Part shown: one piece after another, positions 15,011-24,036 of the stretch
Position numbering within the stretch: position 1 is the first letter of the stretch
How the letters are laid out: each line of letters begins with the position of its first letter
NCBI RefSeq assembly: GCF_007859275.1
Contig: NZ_VOHC01000029.1
Span: 124,001-188,000 of the forward strand
From: Planomicrobium sp. CPCC 101079
GTDB lineage: Bacteria > Bacillota > Bacilli > Bacillales_A > Planococcaceae
Direction: 5' to 3'
Length of the DNA: 64,000 nucleotides
Translations under genes and position numbers: made by a program
The notes under the pieces: model-generated
Databases searched by the model: none
The model's input: only the letters and a program-made list of their open reading frames with translations
What the model was told of the DNA's origin: nothing

Positions 15011-15963
15011 AACAATTCTTAATAAAACCTTATCGTTGGGCAATCCTGTTTTCGTGCCTCTTACCGGCTTGTTTTGCATTTGTTCTGTTGGATACCTTTG
15101 TAATCCCCAGAGCCTTGGAACCGGCCGCAATTTCAGCCGAAGCGGACAGTTCTGCAATGGAATCTGCAGAAAGCGGCTCAACAACATCGACGGCTGAACA
15201 GGAAAGCGAAGAAGCCGCTTCTTCAGCGGCAATTACGGATACATCCTATGAGGATGAACAAATACAGATTACAATCGATACCGAAAAGACGGACAATACA
15301 ACATTCTACGTCGCTGATATACAGGTTTCAGATGCTTCTTATTTGAAAACGGCGCTCGCCGGGGACACATACGGACGGAATATTAAAGCAGCTACATCAG
15401 AAACAGCCGGAAGCAACGGAGCAATACTGGCGATAAACGGCGATTACTACGGCTTCAGAGATGAAGGCTATGTATTGCGGAACGGTGTGCTATACCGGGA
15501 CACTGCGCGGAATTCGGAAGAAGATGACGCATTGGTGATCGATATTGAAGGGAATTTTTCCATCATCTCTGAAAATGAAACAAGCCTTTCTTCTATAGAC
15601 ACTTCATCGATCGCCCAGATTCTTTCTTTCGGGCCATCGTTAATCGAAGATGGTGAGATAACAGTAGACGGGTCAAGCGAAGTTTCCCGTTCCATGTCCG
15701 GCAACCCGCGGACTGCTATAGGCCAGATCGATCCGCTGCACTATATCATTATTGTGTCAGATGGCAGAACGAGTGAAAGCGAAGGACTGTCTCTGTTGGA
15801 ATTAGCTGAAGAAATGCAGGAAAGAGGAGCTGAGACAGCCTATAACTTGGACGGAGGCGGATCCTCGACGCTCTATTTTAACGGAGAAATCATCAATAAC
15901 CCGACAGACGGCAGGGAGATGGGAGAAAGGGAGGTGAGTGACATTGTCTATATCGGTTATTGA
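15007..15963 (+). CDS. phosphodiester glycosidase (NAGPA-domain) exported protein
   Basis: 318 residues. An N-terminal membrane anchor or uncleaved signal (WAILFSCLLPACFAFVLLDTF) is followed by a low-complexity Ser/Glu linker (~40-80) and a NAGPA domain with AILAINGDYYGFRDEGYVLR, SGNPRTAIGQ and the C-terminal NLDGGGSSTLYFNGEIINNP. The family includes mammalian uncovering enzyme and bacterial exopolysaccharide or teichoic-acid-associated glycosidases. It starts inside the end of the glycosyltransferase gene, so it likely trims or modifies the polymer that the upstream enzyme builds, outside the membrane. Confidence 0.9.
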   Translation: MKQFLIKPYRWAILFSCLLPACFAFVLLDTFVIPRALEPAAISAEADSSAMESAESGSTTSTAEQESEEAASSAAITDTSYEDEQIQITIDTEKTDNTTFYVADIQVSDASYLKTALAGDTYGRNIKAATSETAGSNGAILAINGDYYGFRDEGYVLRNGVLYRDTARNSEEDDALVIDIEGNFSIISENETSLSSIDTSSIAQILSFGPSLIEDGEITVDGSSEVSRSMSGNPRTAIGQIDPLHYIIIVSDGRTSESEGLSLLELAEEMQERGAETAYNLDGGGSSTLYFNGEIINNPTDGREMGEREVSDIVYIGY

Positions 15964-16369
15964 AAGGGGCACACAGCGGCGGGGCGTGATGAAAGCAGCT
16001 AGCGTTTATCTGGCCGTGTCACTGTTTGTGTTTGCCGCCGCGAAAGTATACGGCCTGTTTGGCCATGGGGTTGCTTCTCCGGCGATGACATGGGCATTTT
16101 TGTATCCGTTAATTGGCGGCGGCTTCTTCTGTTTGCTGAAATGGCGGGCAGTACAGATCCCCGTGCATTCATTAGAATTTCGTCTTTTCTCGAATTTGTA
16201 TAATTCAGGAATCGCAACACTTGCAGCCGGCAGATTGCTGCAAGGGATCGTGGAAATTGCCGGAGCCAGTTCTGGGTATATCGTGTATTTCTATACAGCC
16301 GGAATTGTACTGATCGTCGGCGGGCTTACGTTTTATTTAAGGGGCAGCGGAAGATATGAGATACACTGA
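15938..16369 (+). CDS. small integral membrane protein of the glycosyl operon
   Basis: 143 residues from a GTG start that overlaps the glycosidase stop; GGGAGGTG just upstream supports it. An alternative ATG at 15989 (MKAASVYLAVSLF) cannot be excluded. Four hydrophobic segments are visible (for example YLAVSLFVFAAAKVYGLF, GYIVYFYTAGIVLIVGGL). I recognise no family. Overlap with the previous gene argues for coupled translation and a role linked to the glycosyltransferase and glycosidase. Confidence 0.65.
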   Translation: MTLSISVIERGTQRRGVMKAASVYLAVSLFVFAAAKVYGLFGHGVASPAMTWAFLYPLIGGGFFCLLKWRAVQIPVHSLEFRLFSNLYNSGIATLAAGRLLQGIVEIAGASSGYIVYFYTAGIVLIVGGLTFYLRGSGRYEIH

Positions 16370-16385
16370 GTGCAGAGGAGGCAAA

Positions 16386-17207
16386 ATGAGAAGTATGAAG
16401 AAGATCCTGACAGGCATGCTTTGCCTACTGCTGCTGTTCGGCTGTTCGGCTGAACAAGCAGCTGATTCCACAGAAAATTTGGAGCTTACATTTTTTAAAA
16501 TCGGCAGTGCGGACAGTATGGTGCTGTCTGCCGGCAACCAGACAGTTCTGATAGACACAGGGGAAGACGAGGATGGAGAAGAAATTGCTGATTACTTGAA
16601 AGGTGAAGGAATCGAATCAATCGATGCGCTGATCATCACTCATTTTGATAAGGACCATGTAGGAGGGGCGGATACGGTTTTAAAAGAAGTGGACGTCCAG
16701 CAAATCTTTGTTCCGGATTATGCGGAAGAGAGTGAGGACTACGACGAGTTCCTTGAAGCGGCAGAAAATGAGGATGTGCCAATTGAGGTGCTGGACGAAG
16801 AAGTTGCTTTTACCGCCGGTTCAGCGAATTTCACCATTTATCCTCCTGAGGAAACCGAGTATGAGCAAGACAACGACTACTCGCTTGCTGTCAGTGTCCA
16901 GCACGGCGAAAACCGTTTTTTATTTGCAGGAGATGCTGAAGAAACAAGATTGGCAGAGCTGATGGAACAAGGAGATTTGGCTCACACCTTCTTGAAAGTG
17001 CCTCATCATGGCCGTTACGCGGAAAATAGCAGCGAGTTTTTCTCAGAAGTAAGTCCGGAGATAGCTGTTATCACCAGTTCTGACAAAAACACGGAAGACG
17101 AAGAAGTGGTTGCAGCGCTTGAAGATCTGGGTGCGGATATATACCTGACCCGTGAAGGCAATATTCATATGGTCAGTGATGAAAAATCCATTGAGGTAAC
17201 GCAGTAG
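16386..17207 (+). CDS. MBL-fold lipoprotein resembling the ComEC C-terminal domain
   Basis: GAGGAGG 6 nt before ATG 16386 decides the start. The 273-residue product has a lipobox (CLLLLFGC), so it is membrane-anchored outside. The metallo-beta-lactamase fold follows: VLIDTGEDEDG, metal motif ITHFDKDHVGG (HxxDxDH), FLFAGDAEE and LKVPHHGRYAENS. This pattern matches the stand-alone relatives of the ComEC nuclease-like domain. Possible role in extracellular nucleic acid or phosphodiester cleavage, inferred only. It follows the glycosyl operon by 16 nt and may be its fourth gene. Confidence 0.85.
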   Translation: MRSMKKILTGMLCLLLLFGCSAEQAADSTENLELTFFKIGSADSMVLSAGNQTVLIDTGEDEDGEEIADYLKGEGIESIDALIITHFDKDHVGGADTVLKEVDVQQIFVPDYAEESEDYDEFLEAAENEDVPIEVLDEEVAFTAGSANFTIYPPEETEYEQDNDYSLAVSVQHGENRFLFAGDAEETRLAELMEQGDLAHTFLKVPHHGRYAENSSEFFSEVSPEIAVITSSDKNTEDEEVVAALEDLGADIYLTREGNIHMVSDEKSIEVTQ

Positions 17208-17244
17208 GTATACCAGTATAAATGAAAGATCTTTTCCAAACTGT

Positions 17245-17274
17245 TTGACTCTTTTTTAATGGAAGCGGTATTAT
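17245..17274 (+). promoter_or_regulatory. sigma-A-type promoter for the first prs paralogue
   Basis: TTGACT (17245-17250), 18-bp spacer, TATTAT (17269-17274), about 90 bp before the TTG start of the first PRPP synthetase-like gene. Confidence 0.6.
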
Positions 17275-17365
17275 AAAAAACAACAGTCGGACGTTTTTTT
17301 CTTTTGCTCTCGACAATGCTGGCTGCACCGTTTCACCAATCTGTCTATACCAGGGGGACTGCAAA

Positions 17366-18316
17366 TTGCCATATCAATTAGGTCGGAACTTTAAGATTTT
17401 TTCGTTGAATTCGAATCCGGAACTGGCACAGGAAATCGCGGATATCCTCGGCTGCAAGCTCGGCAAAAGTTCGGTCACCCGGTTCAGTGACGGGGAGATC
17501 CAGATCAACATCGAGGAAAGCGTGCGGGGGACGGAAGTTTATCTGGTCCAGTCGACGTCCCAGTCGGCAAATGAACATATCATGGAGCTTTTGATCATGA
17601 TCGACGCCTTGAAGCGGGCGTCCGCGAAAACCATCAACGTAGTGATTCCGTATTACGGCTATGCGCGGCAGGACCGGAAAGCGAGTTCGCGCGAGCCGAT
17701 CACGGCGAAACTGGTCGCCAACATGCTGGAAACGGCGGGGGCGACGCGCATTATCACACTGGACCTTCACGCACCGCAAATCCAAGGGTTTTTCGATATG
17801 CCGGTGGACCAATTGTATGGCGGAACGATTCTGGCCGATTATTTCCAGGAGAAGAACTTGGAGGACGCAGTGGTCGTGGCGCCAGATAACGGAGGACTGG
17901 GGCGGGCCCGCAAGCTCGCGAGCCATTTGGATGTTCCGCTCGGATTTTTGGATAAGCGCCAGCCGGAACCGGGCGCGCCCGAAGTGATCAACGTTGTCGG
18001 GGACATCAAAGGGAAGAACACCATCATCATCGTCGACATCATCGATACTGCGAACACGATTGAGCTGGCTGCCAGAGTCTTGATCGAGGGAGGCGCAAAA
18101 GCGGTCTACGCCTGCTGCACGCATCCGGTCTTATCGGGAACATCCATCAAAAAAATCGACGAGGCGCCGATCACGGAACTTATCGTCACCAACACCATCC
18201 AGGTGGCAGAAGAAAAACGCATTCCGAAACTCACTATTCTTTCCATCGCCCCCCTCTTAGCTGAAGCGATTGAGCGCGTGCACAACGAAAAATCGGTGAG
18301 TCCTTTATTTGAATAA
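17366..18316 (+). CDS. divergent ribose-phosphate pyrophosphokinase paralogue (copy 1)
   Basis: 316 residues, full length for a class I PRPP synthetase, with a TTG start behind AGGGGGA. It keeps [27 protein letters not shown] and [13 protein letters not shown]. But it departs at key sites: [11 protein letters not shown] instead of the usual ARSREP, KRQP where catalytic KRRP is expected in the flexible loop, and VDIIDTANT where the PRPP-binding loop is normally DDxIDTAGT. The tandem partner 240 bp downstream is canonical at all three. It may be a poor enzyme, a regulatory partner in mixed hexamers, or specialised. No other purine or spoVG/glmU genes are nearby. Confidence 0.85.
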   Translation: MPYQLGRNFKIFSLNSNPELAQEIADILGCKLGKSSVTRFSDGEIQINIEESVRGTEVYLVQSTSQSANEHIMELLIMIDALKRASAKTINVVIPYYGYARQDRKASSREPITAKLVANMLETAGATRIITLDLHAPQIQGFFDMPVDQLYGGTILADYFQEKNLEDAVVVAPDNGGLGRARKLASHLDVPLGFLDKRQPEPGAPEVINVVGDIKGKNTIIIVDIIDTANTIELAARVLIEGGAKAVYACCTHPVLSGTSIKKIDEAPITELIVTNTIQVAEEKRIPKLTILSIAPLLAEAIERVHNEKSVSPLFE

Positions 18317-18334
18317 CCGCACCAGCCGTATAAA

Positions 18335-18378
18335 GCGGGCCTCCGGTAAGGTCAAACTTACCGGAGGCCCGCCTTTTT
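18335..18378 (+). terminator. intrinsic terminator
   Basis: Perfect 16-bp stem GCGGGCCTCCGGTAAG with its complement, 6-nt loop, TTTTT tail. It separates the two prs genes into different transcripts. Confidence 0.9.
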
Positions 18379-18553
18379 CTGCCTGAACGGCCAAAATTAA
18401 AGGACAGAATTCGACAATTGCTCAAATTTAGTCCGCCGATTGGTTAAAAACGGCTTGTTCCTGTAGACACTCCACGGGAACTTGGTTTACTATCAATAAG
18501 GATACTTTTTTAATGTTTTATGATAAATACGATTTAACTTGGGGGCCAGCACA

Positions 18554-19504
18554 TTGTCTTATCAATTGAACGGGGATTTCAAACTGTTTACGTTGAATTC
18601 AAATCCGGAATTAGCAAAAGAAGTGGCTGAAATATTAGGCTGCGAAATCGGCAAAAGTTCTGTCACACGCTTCAGTGATGGGGAAATCCAGATCAATATC
18701 GAAGAAAGCGTACGGGGCAGTGAAGTATACTTGATCCAATCGACTTCCCAATCGGGAAATGAACATATTATGGAACTTCTTATCATGATCGATGCGCTAA
18801 GACGGGCGTCTGCAAAAACCATCAACATCGTTATTCCGTATTACGGCTATGCGCGCCAGGACCGGAAAGCGCGTTCGCGCGAGCCGATTACAGCGAAACT
18901 GGTTGCGAACCTGTTGGAAACGGCGGGAGCGGACCGTATCATCACGATGGACCTTCACGCGCCGCAGATTCAAGGATTTTTTGATATGCCTGTGGACCAG
19001 CTGCTTGGCGTTCCGATCTTGTCCGACTATTTCGAGGCAAAAGAATTGGAAGACTTGGTCATCGTCGCACCGGACAACGGCGGATTGGTGAGAGCCCGCA
19101 AAATGGCCGGCCGCCTGAATGTGCCGCTCGCGTTCATCGACAAGCGCCGTCCGAAGCCGAACGTTGCAGAAATCATGAACATTGTTGGAGATATCGAAGG
19201 CAAGAACGCGATCATCATCGACGACTTGATCGACACGGCAGGAACGATCACGCTTGCGGCCAATGCTTTGAAGGAAAAAGGCGCAAAAGCGGTCTTCGCT
19301 TGCTGCACGCACCCGGTCTTGTCCGGTCCGGCGATCAGCCGCATCGAAGACTCGGCAATCGAGGAATTGGTCATCACCAACACGATTGCGCTGCCGGAAG
19401 AAAAACGCATTTCCAAAATCACGACTCTATCTGTCGCGCCATTATTGGCTGAAGCGATTGAGCGGGTCCATAACGATATATCAGTAAGCCCATTATTCGA
19501 ATAA
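18554..19504 (+). CDS. prs: ribose-phosphate pyrophosphokinase (copy 2, canonical loops)
   Basis: Class I PRPP synthetase making PRPP from ribose 5-phosphate and ATP for nucleotide, His and Trp synthesis. TTG 18554 (LSYQLNGDF) is chosen over the frame start at 18539 because GGGGG lies 8 nt upstream and it aligns with copy 1. Motifs are intact: [41 protein letters not shown], and [11 protein letters not shown]. 316 aa, as in Bacillus subtilis Prs. It has its own leader and terminators on both sides. As the usual prs neighbours are absent, it may be an extra copy of the housekeeping gene. Confidence 0.9.
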   Translation: MSYQLNGDFKLFTLNSNPELAKEVAEILGCEIGKSSVTRFSDGEIQINIEESVRGSEVYLIQSTSQSGNEHIMELLIMIDALRRASAKTINIVIPYYGYARQDRKARSREPITAKLVANLLETAGADRIITMDLHAPQIQGFFDMPVDQLLGVPILSDYFEAKELEDLVIVAPDNGGLVRARKMAGRLNVPLAFIDKRRPKPNVAEIMNIVGDIEGKNAIIIDDLIDTAGTITLAANALKEKGAKAVFACCTHPVLSGPAISRIEDSAIEELVITNTIALPEEKRISKITTLSVAPLLAEAIERVHNDISVSPLFE

Positions 19505-19534
19505 AATTTACAATATATGAATACCATAGAAAAG

Positions 19535-19575
19535 ACGGCGTTTTGGCAGGAAGTTTGCCAAAACGCCGTTTTTTT
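19535..19575 (+). terminator. intrinsic terminator
   Basis: Perfect 14-bp stem ACGGCGTTTTGGCA with its complement, 7-nt loop, TTTTTT tail, after prs copy 2. Confidence 0.9.
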
Positions 19576-19667
19576 ATATATGGAAGACGCGCCGGAAGGG
19601 TGCTAAAATTTAACTTAAAATAAAGTGCTTGAGCCGGGTAGCAAATAGGCAAGAGAGGTCAGGGGGA

Positions 19668-20396
19668 ATGCCAGTGGAGCGGTTTTGGAGTGAAGATGCG
19701 GCGTACTTGCGGCCATTCGATGTGAACCACTGGGTGTATATCGCGGTCTTGCTGGCGGTGTTCATCCTGTTGGTCCGGAAAAAAGCCTTTGTCCGCGAAA
19801 AACGGAAGAAGATCAGCATGATAGTGCTCACTGTCTCGTTGTTCCAGCAAGTGCTTTTGTATACGTGGTACTACTTTGAAACAGGATTTCATCTCTCCGT
19901 GTCGCTGCCGCTCCACATATCGCGGATCTCGACCCTGCTCGGCATGGTCTACCTGCTGACGAAAAACGCAAAAGTGATGGACATACTGTTTTACTTCAGC
20001 CTTTTCGCGTACGGGTCTTTCCTTTATCCGATGCGCGTCTATGCCATCGAACACGTTATGGGCCAGTCGTTTCTCATCAACCATATCATTACGTTATTGT
20101 TGCCTTACTACGCCCGCATGGCATATGGCTGGAAACCTGCGCCTTTCAGCTTCTTGAAAGCCTACGCTGCTTTTCTCGTCTATTTCGCCGTCGTGCTCAT
20201 CGTCAATCCGCTCGTCGACGGCAATTACTTCTACTTGAAATTCCGGCCATTTTTCAAAAACTGGCCGGAATTGGCCTACAATACGACTATTCTTGTGGTG
20301 GTATTTGCGGGGTTCTGGGGAGTGTACTGGATAGTGGAGCGCTGGACGGGGAAGCGTAATCTGCCGCTAGATAACCAAATATCAGAGAGAAGATGA
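19668..20396 (+). CDS. YwaF family (TIGR02206-type) integral membrane protein
   Basis: ATG 19668 follows GAGAGGTCAGGGGGA; the frame is open to 19629 but without a better site. The 242-residue product has about six membrane helices and the family pattern: HLSVSLPLHISRISTLLGMV, YPMRVYAIEHVMGQSFLINH, VLIVNPLVDGNYFYLKFRP. This matches the YwaF/TIGR02206 family, whose function is unknown. Single-gene unit between two terminators. Confidence 0.8.
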   Translation: MPVERFWSEDAAYLRPFDVNHWVYIAVLLAVFILLVRKKAFVREKRKKISMIVLTVSLFQQVLLYTWYYFETGFHLSVSLPLHISRISTLLGMVYLLTKNAKVMDILFYFSLFAYGSFLYPMRVYAIEHVMGQSFLINHIITLLLPYYARMAYGWKPAPFSFLKAYAAFLVYFAVVLIVNPLVDGNYFYLKFRPFFKNWPELAYNTTILVVVFAGFWGVYWIVERWTGKRNLPLDNQISERR

Positions 20397-20401
20397 CTGA
20401 A

Positions 20402-20440
20402 AAAAGAGCGCCTCCTTAAGGAGACGCTCTTTTATTTTTT
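20402..20440 (+). terminator. intrinsic terminator
   Basis: AAAAGAGCGCCTCC / GGAGACGCTCTTTT with one mismatch, 4-nt loop, then TATTTTTT. Confidence 0.85.
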
Positions 20441-20501
20441 TGAAGGATGAGGATTGGTATAGTGGAATCAGCAACCGAATCTATCGAAGGAGGAAAAACG
20501 A

Positions 20502-21635
20502 ATGAAAATAGTTGTGGCACCGGATTCGTTCAAAGACTCGCTGTCGGCGCAAGGCGTCTGCAAAGCGGCCAAAGAGGGGATCCTGTCTGTATTCCCGGAC
20601 GCCGAAGTGATCGAGCTTCCTTTGGCCGACGGCGGCGAGGGAATCATGGAAAGCATGGTATATGCCACGGGCGGCAAAACAATGAAAACAGAAGTGCACG
20701 ATCCGCTGCTCCGGAAAATCGAGTCGGCCTACGGCGTCCTCGGCGACGGCGAGACCGTCATCATTGAAATGGCTCAGGCATCCGGGCTGCTGCTGGTGAA
20801 GGAAGAAGAGCGCAATCCGTTGATCGCTTCCAGTTTCGGGACGGGTGAGCTGATCCGTACAGCACTCGATGCCGGCTACCGCAAGTTCATCATCGGGATT
20901 GGCGGTAGCGCAACGAACGACGCTGGAGCGGGGATGCTGCGGGCGCTTGGCATTAAGTTCTTTGATGCAGCGGGCAAGGAGCTGGAGGACGGCGGCGCGG
21001 AGCTGACCCGGCTTGTGCGTCTTGATGACTCGGCTTTGGATCCGCGCATCGGGGAGTCGACATTTTTGGTGGCGAGCGATGTCCGGAACAAATTATGCGG
21101 CCCGTCCGGCGCTTCCGCCATTTTCGGCCCGCAAAAAGGGGCTGCTCCGGATATGGTGGGCCAGCTGGATGCCGCACTGGGCCATTTTGCAGATGTGGTT
21201 TTAGAAAAAAACCGTGTGGACCTCAGGAGCTTCGAAGGCGGCGGCGCGGCGGGCGGCATGGGCGCATCGCTTATTGCGTTCCTGCACGCCACGCTGCAGT
21301 CGGGAATCGATTTGGTCATGGAGACAATCGGTTTTGCTGAAAAGATCAGAGGGGCGGATTTGATCATTACCGGTGAAGGCCGGCTTGATGCGCAGACGCT
21401 CGACGGCAAACTTATCACCGGCATCACGAAAGCTGCAGGAAATGCGGGGGTGCCAGTTGTTGCGCTTGCCGGCTCTCAAGCTTTGTCCAGCGAACAAGTG
21501 GCGGAAATTGGGCTCGTCGCCGCTTTTTCAATCGTCTCCGGCCCGTGCACCGTCCAGGAAGCGATGGCGAAAGCTGAACCGCTGATTACGGAAAAGACCA
21601 TTGCGGTCATGAACTTATTGAAACTTTTCAAATGA
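20502..21635 (+). CDS. glxK: glycerate kinase, GlxK/GarK family
   Basis: 377 residues, usual length. Diagnostic segments: MKIVVAPDSFKDSLSA at the N terminus, LADGGEGIMESM, GIGGSATNDAGAGMLRALG, FGPQKGA and IITGEGRLDAQTLDGK. It phosphorylates D-glycerate with ATP (type 2 family, mostly giving 2-phosphoglycerate), feeding glycerate or glyoxylate carbon into glycolysis. AAGGAGG lies 8 nt upstream. No permease, tartronate semialdehyde reductase or glyoxylate carboligase is adjacent, although the HIBADH-like gene at 5388 belongs to the same superfamily as tartronate semialdehyde reductase. Confidence 0.92.
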   Translation: MKIVVAPDSFKDSLSAQGVCKAAKEGILSVFPDAEVIELPLADGGEGIMESMVYATGGKTMKTEVHDPLLRKIESAYGVLGDGETVIIEMAQASGLLLVKEEERNPLIASSFGTGELIRTALDAGYRKFIIGIGGSATNDAGAGMLRALGIKFFDAAGKELEDGGAELTRLVRLDDSALDPRIGESTFLVASDVRNKLCGPSGASAIFGPQKGAAPDMVGQLDAALGHFADVVLEKNRVDLRSFEGGGAAGGMGASLIAFLHATLQSGIDLVMETIGFAEKIRGADLIITGEGRLDAQTLDGKLITGITKAAGNAGVPVVALAGSQALSSEQVAEIGLVAAFSIVSGPCTVQEAMAKAEPLITEKTIAVMNLLKLFK

Positions 21636-22080
21636 ATACTGGAATACCGTAAAATCAGCAATGCATGAAGTGCTGATAGAATAGGCAACCGTTCAAAGTT
21701 CATATAGAAATAGAGGAATGTTCATAAAGTGCTAAGGCATAGCTGCAAACTTTTTTCTTTCAAATAGCCCATATGTTTCACTTGGTTTCATTGCTATTCT
21801 TTCCGAATTTCTCATCTCTTGGAGAAGAAAGCTGATAGTACGCTCGAGAGAAGCAAGAAAAGCCGGTTGACGGGTTTAAAAAATGCCACAGAATTACAAC
21901 AGGAAAGTTCAAATAAAATGAACTAGAAAAAAGTGCCTTGCTCAATCGAACCGAGCACTTTAAACTGTGCCGATGTTTGTGGCCGGATACGTAGAACTTT
22001 AGATTAGAAGGCCATTTAAAATGCAGAATTAGAGTAATGGTTTATACTGAAGGCTAGCAGGACATACGATTTTAGTGGAA
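21636..22080. other. intergenic stretch without a recognisable gene
   Basis: About 445 bp. A weak hairpin (AAAGTGC 21930-21938 region with GCACTTT near 21955) and a small inverted repeat GTTCA/TGAAC near 21908-21924 are visible. I see no coding signal or convincing promoter. Confidence 0.4.
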
Positions 22081-22093
22081 GAGGGGAAGAGGA

Positions 22094-22954
22094 ATGAAAC
22101 TTATCGCTATTGATTTGGACGGCACTTTGCTGTCCCCGGAAATGGAAATTACGAAAGAAAGCCTCGAAGCCATGCGGGAAGCGCAGAATCAAGGGAATAT
22201 TGTGATGATCTGCTCCGGCCGTGCACCAGAGGATATCCAGCAAATTCTTAGGAAATACGATTTTTCAATTCCGCTGGCCGGAAGCAACGGAACGGTTGTA
22301 CAAACCCAGGAGCGTGTTTTGAAAAGAGTTTCTATGAACAGGGAAGATGTCGGTAAAATTGCAGAGAAATTAGATGATGAAAGGACGCCATATCGAATCT
22401 ACACCGATTCCGGAATTTACATACCTGCAGACTGGTCGGAACGAGTGGAGCTTGCCATGAAAGAGGAGCAGATCGAAGTCGAAGGCCTTCCAGATGAAAC
22501 TTATCAAAGAATCACTGAAAAACCGCAAAAATCCAGCCTTATTAACTTTTTCGATCATTATAGTGAATTGGTTGACGAGAAAGAATTGACCATTCAAAAA
22601 TTCTTTGTGCTGACGTTGAACAATAACGTTAAAACGGCCTTAACTGCTTACCTGGAGGGCATTTCCACCATTGGTTTCACTTCTTCGCACCCTTTGAATA
22701 TTGAAGTGATGGACCAAGATGGAAACAAAGGAAACGCCCTGAAAAGAGTGGCCGAGCATTACGGCATCTCCCTGAATGATACCGTGGCCATTGGGGATAA
22801 TTTTAACGATATCCCGATGCTTGAAATGGCCGGGCTCTCTGTTGCAATGGGAAATGCAGAACCGCTGGTAAAAGAAATTTGCGATTTTGTTACCCGCTCG
22901 AACGCTGACAATGGCGTAGCTTATGCAATAAACAACTACGTATTGAACAAATAA
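22094..22954 (+). CDS. Cof-type HAD-IIB sugar-phosphate phosphatase
   Basis: 286 residues. HAD motif I is LIAIDLDGTLL (catalytic DxD), motif II CSGR, and motifs III-IV TVAIGDNFNDIPMLEMAG; the C2 cap between gives the Cof/YbiV architecture. These enzymes dephosphorylate sugar phosphates, FMN or PLP with broad specificity. GGGGAAGAGGA is the ribosome site. Single gene with long flanking gaps; no operon context to fix a substrate. Confidence 0.9.
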   Translation: MKLIAIDLDGTLLSPEMEITKESLEAMREAQNQGNIVMICSGRAPEDIQQILRKYDFSIPLAGSNGTVVQTQERVLKRVSMNREDVGKIAEKLDDERTPYRIYTDSGIYIPADWSERVELAMKEEQIEVEGLPDETYQRITEKPQKSSLINFFDHYSELVDEKELTIQKFFVLTLNNNVKTALTAYLEGISTIGFTSSHPLNIEVMDQDGNKGNALKRVAEHYGISLNDTVAIGDNFNDIPMLEMAGLSVAMGNAEPLVKEICDFVTRSNADNGVAYAINNYVLNK

Positions 22955-23313
22955 AAATTCAATCGAAGCTGGCTGGTTGAAAGTTTGCCGGGAGGTTTCA
23001 GCATTGGAAATTCTGCACTTCCTATTACGGTTATAAAGTAGCCGCAGCTTATAGCGTTTGGAAATGTTCTTAAAAACTGCATTTCGATTGTACTTCGATT
23101 TTAAAGGGGATCTTTCAACTGTCCGTTGTTGTGACCTATAATTAAAATTTAACTCTATTGAAGCAGGAAGGCCTTTGTCGATATTTAATTTGGATAGCAA
23201 TTTTTGTATGTATGAGTAGTTAGATAGTGAAAGGAAATCAAAAGTGAATTCTTCTATTGATAAACCAGCCATGGATTTCTTGGGAAACAGAGAACTTTGC
23301 ATCTGGAGGTATT
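22955..23313. other. intergenic stretch without a recognisable gene
   Basis: About 360 bp between the phosphatase and the next kinase-like gene. Only short broken frames are present; no clear terminator or promoter was found. Confidence 0.4.
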
Positions 23314-23871
23314 ATGAAATTTGTTTTATTATTCGGTCCTCAAGCCGTTGGCAAAATGACGGTGGGCCACGAACTTGAAAAGCTAACAGATCTTAAGCTG
23401 TTTCATAATCACATGACGATCGATTTGGTACACCCATTTTTTGGCTTTAATGCAGAAACGTGGCGGCTCTCCGATATGTTTCGAGAAGAAATTTTCAAAG
23501 CGGTCGCCCAAAGTGATTTGGAAGGCATGATTTTCACCTATGTATGGGCGTTTGATTCAAAGAAAGACTGGGATTTCGTCAGAAAAACACGTGCTATTTT
23601 TGAATCGGCAGGCGGAGAAGTTTTTTTGGTGGAACTGGAAGCAGAGACAAGTGAACGGCTGCAGCGGAATCGAACGCCCCATCGGCTTGAACATAAACCG
23701 ACCAAACGAAATCTAGAAGAATCTGAATTGCATTTAATCGAAACCTTGGAAAAAAATCGATTGAATTCTTTGCCGGATGAAATTCAAGAAGAAAATTACA
23801 TACGGATTGATAATACATGCCTGGATGCTTTGACTGTAGCTAAACAGATCAAGGACCGCTTTGCCTTATAA
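23314..23871 (+). CDS. small P-loop kinase-like protein
   Basis: GGAGGT 7 nt before ATG 23314 sets the start; the frame is open to 23257 but has no site. The 185-residue product begins with LLFGPQAVGKMTVG, a Walker A with GKM in place of GK[ST]S. A histidine-rich switch-like stretch follows (LFHNHMTIDLVHPFF), and a lid-like basic segment RLQRNRTPHRLEHKPTKR. This resembles shikimate/adenylate-kinase-type AAA_18 proteins found singly in Bacillales. Substrate is unknown. Confidence 0.75.
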   Translation: MKFVLLFGPQAVGKMTVGHELEKLTDLKLFHNHMTIDLVHPFFGFNAETWRLSDMFREEIFKAVAQSDLEGMIFTYVWAFDSKKDWDFVRKTRAIFESAGGEVFLVELEAETSERLQRNRTPHRLEHKPTKRNLEESELHLIETLEKNRLNSLPDEIQEENYIRIDNTCLDALTVAKQIKDRFAL

Positions 23872-24036
23872 AAACATGACGGGATGAGGATGCCTCGCAT
23901 GCAATGAAGATTCCAAAGCAAGCTCTGATACCATTGAACCGCACAACGAAACTAATCCCAGAAGGTAATTTTGTCGTTGCAAACGAATATATGATATTGG
24001 AAGGTTAAAACAATACTAGGAGATGATTTATTATGT

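Noticed and set aside
17378-18124. Minus-strand frame of 248 codons opposite the first prs gene
   Set aside because: Shadow of the conserved PRPP synthetase; the same kind of shadow appears opposite copy 2.
20876-21427. Minus-strand frame of 183 codons opposite glycerate kinase
   Set aside because: Ser/Pro/Ala-rich shadow typical of GC-rich third positions in the real gene.
22640-23302. Minus-strand frame of 220 codons covering the end of the HAD gene and the next gap
   Set aside because: Half of it is antisense to a well-conserved phosphatase; no ribosome site or known domain.
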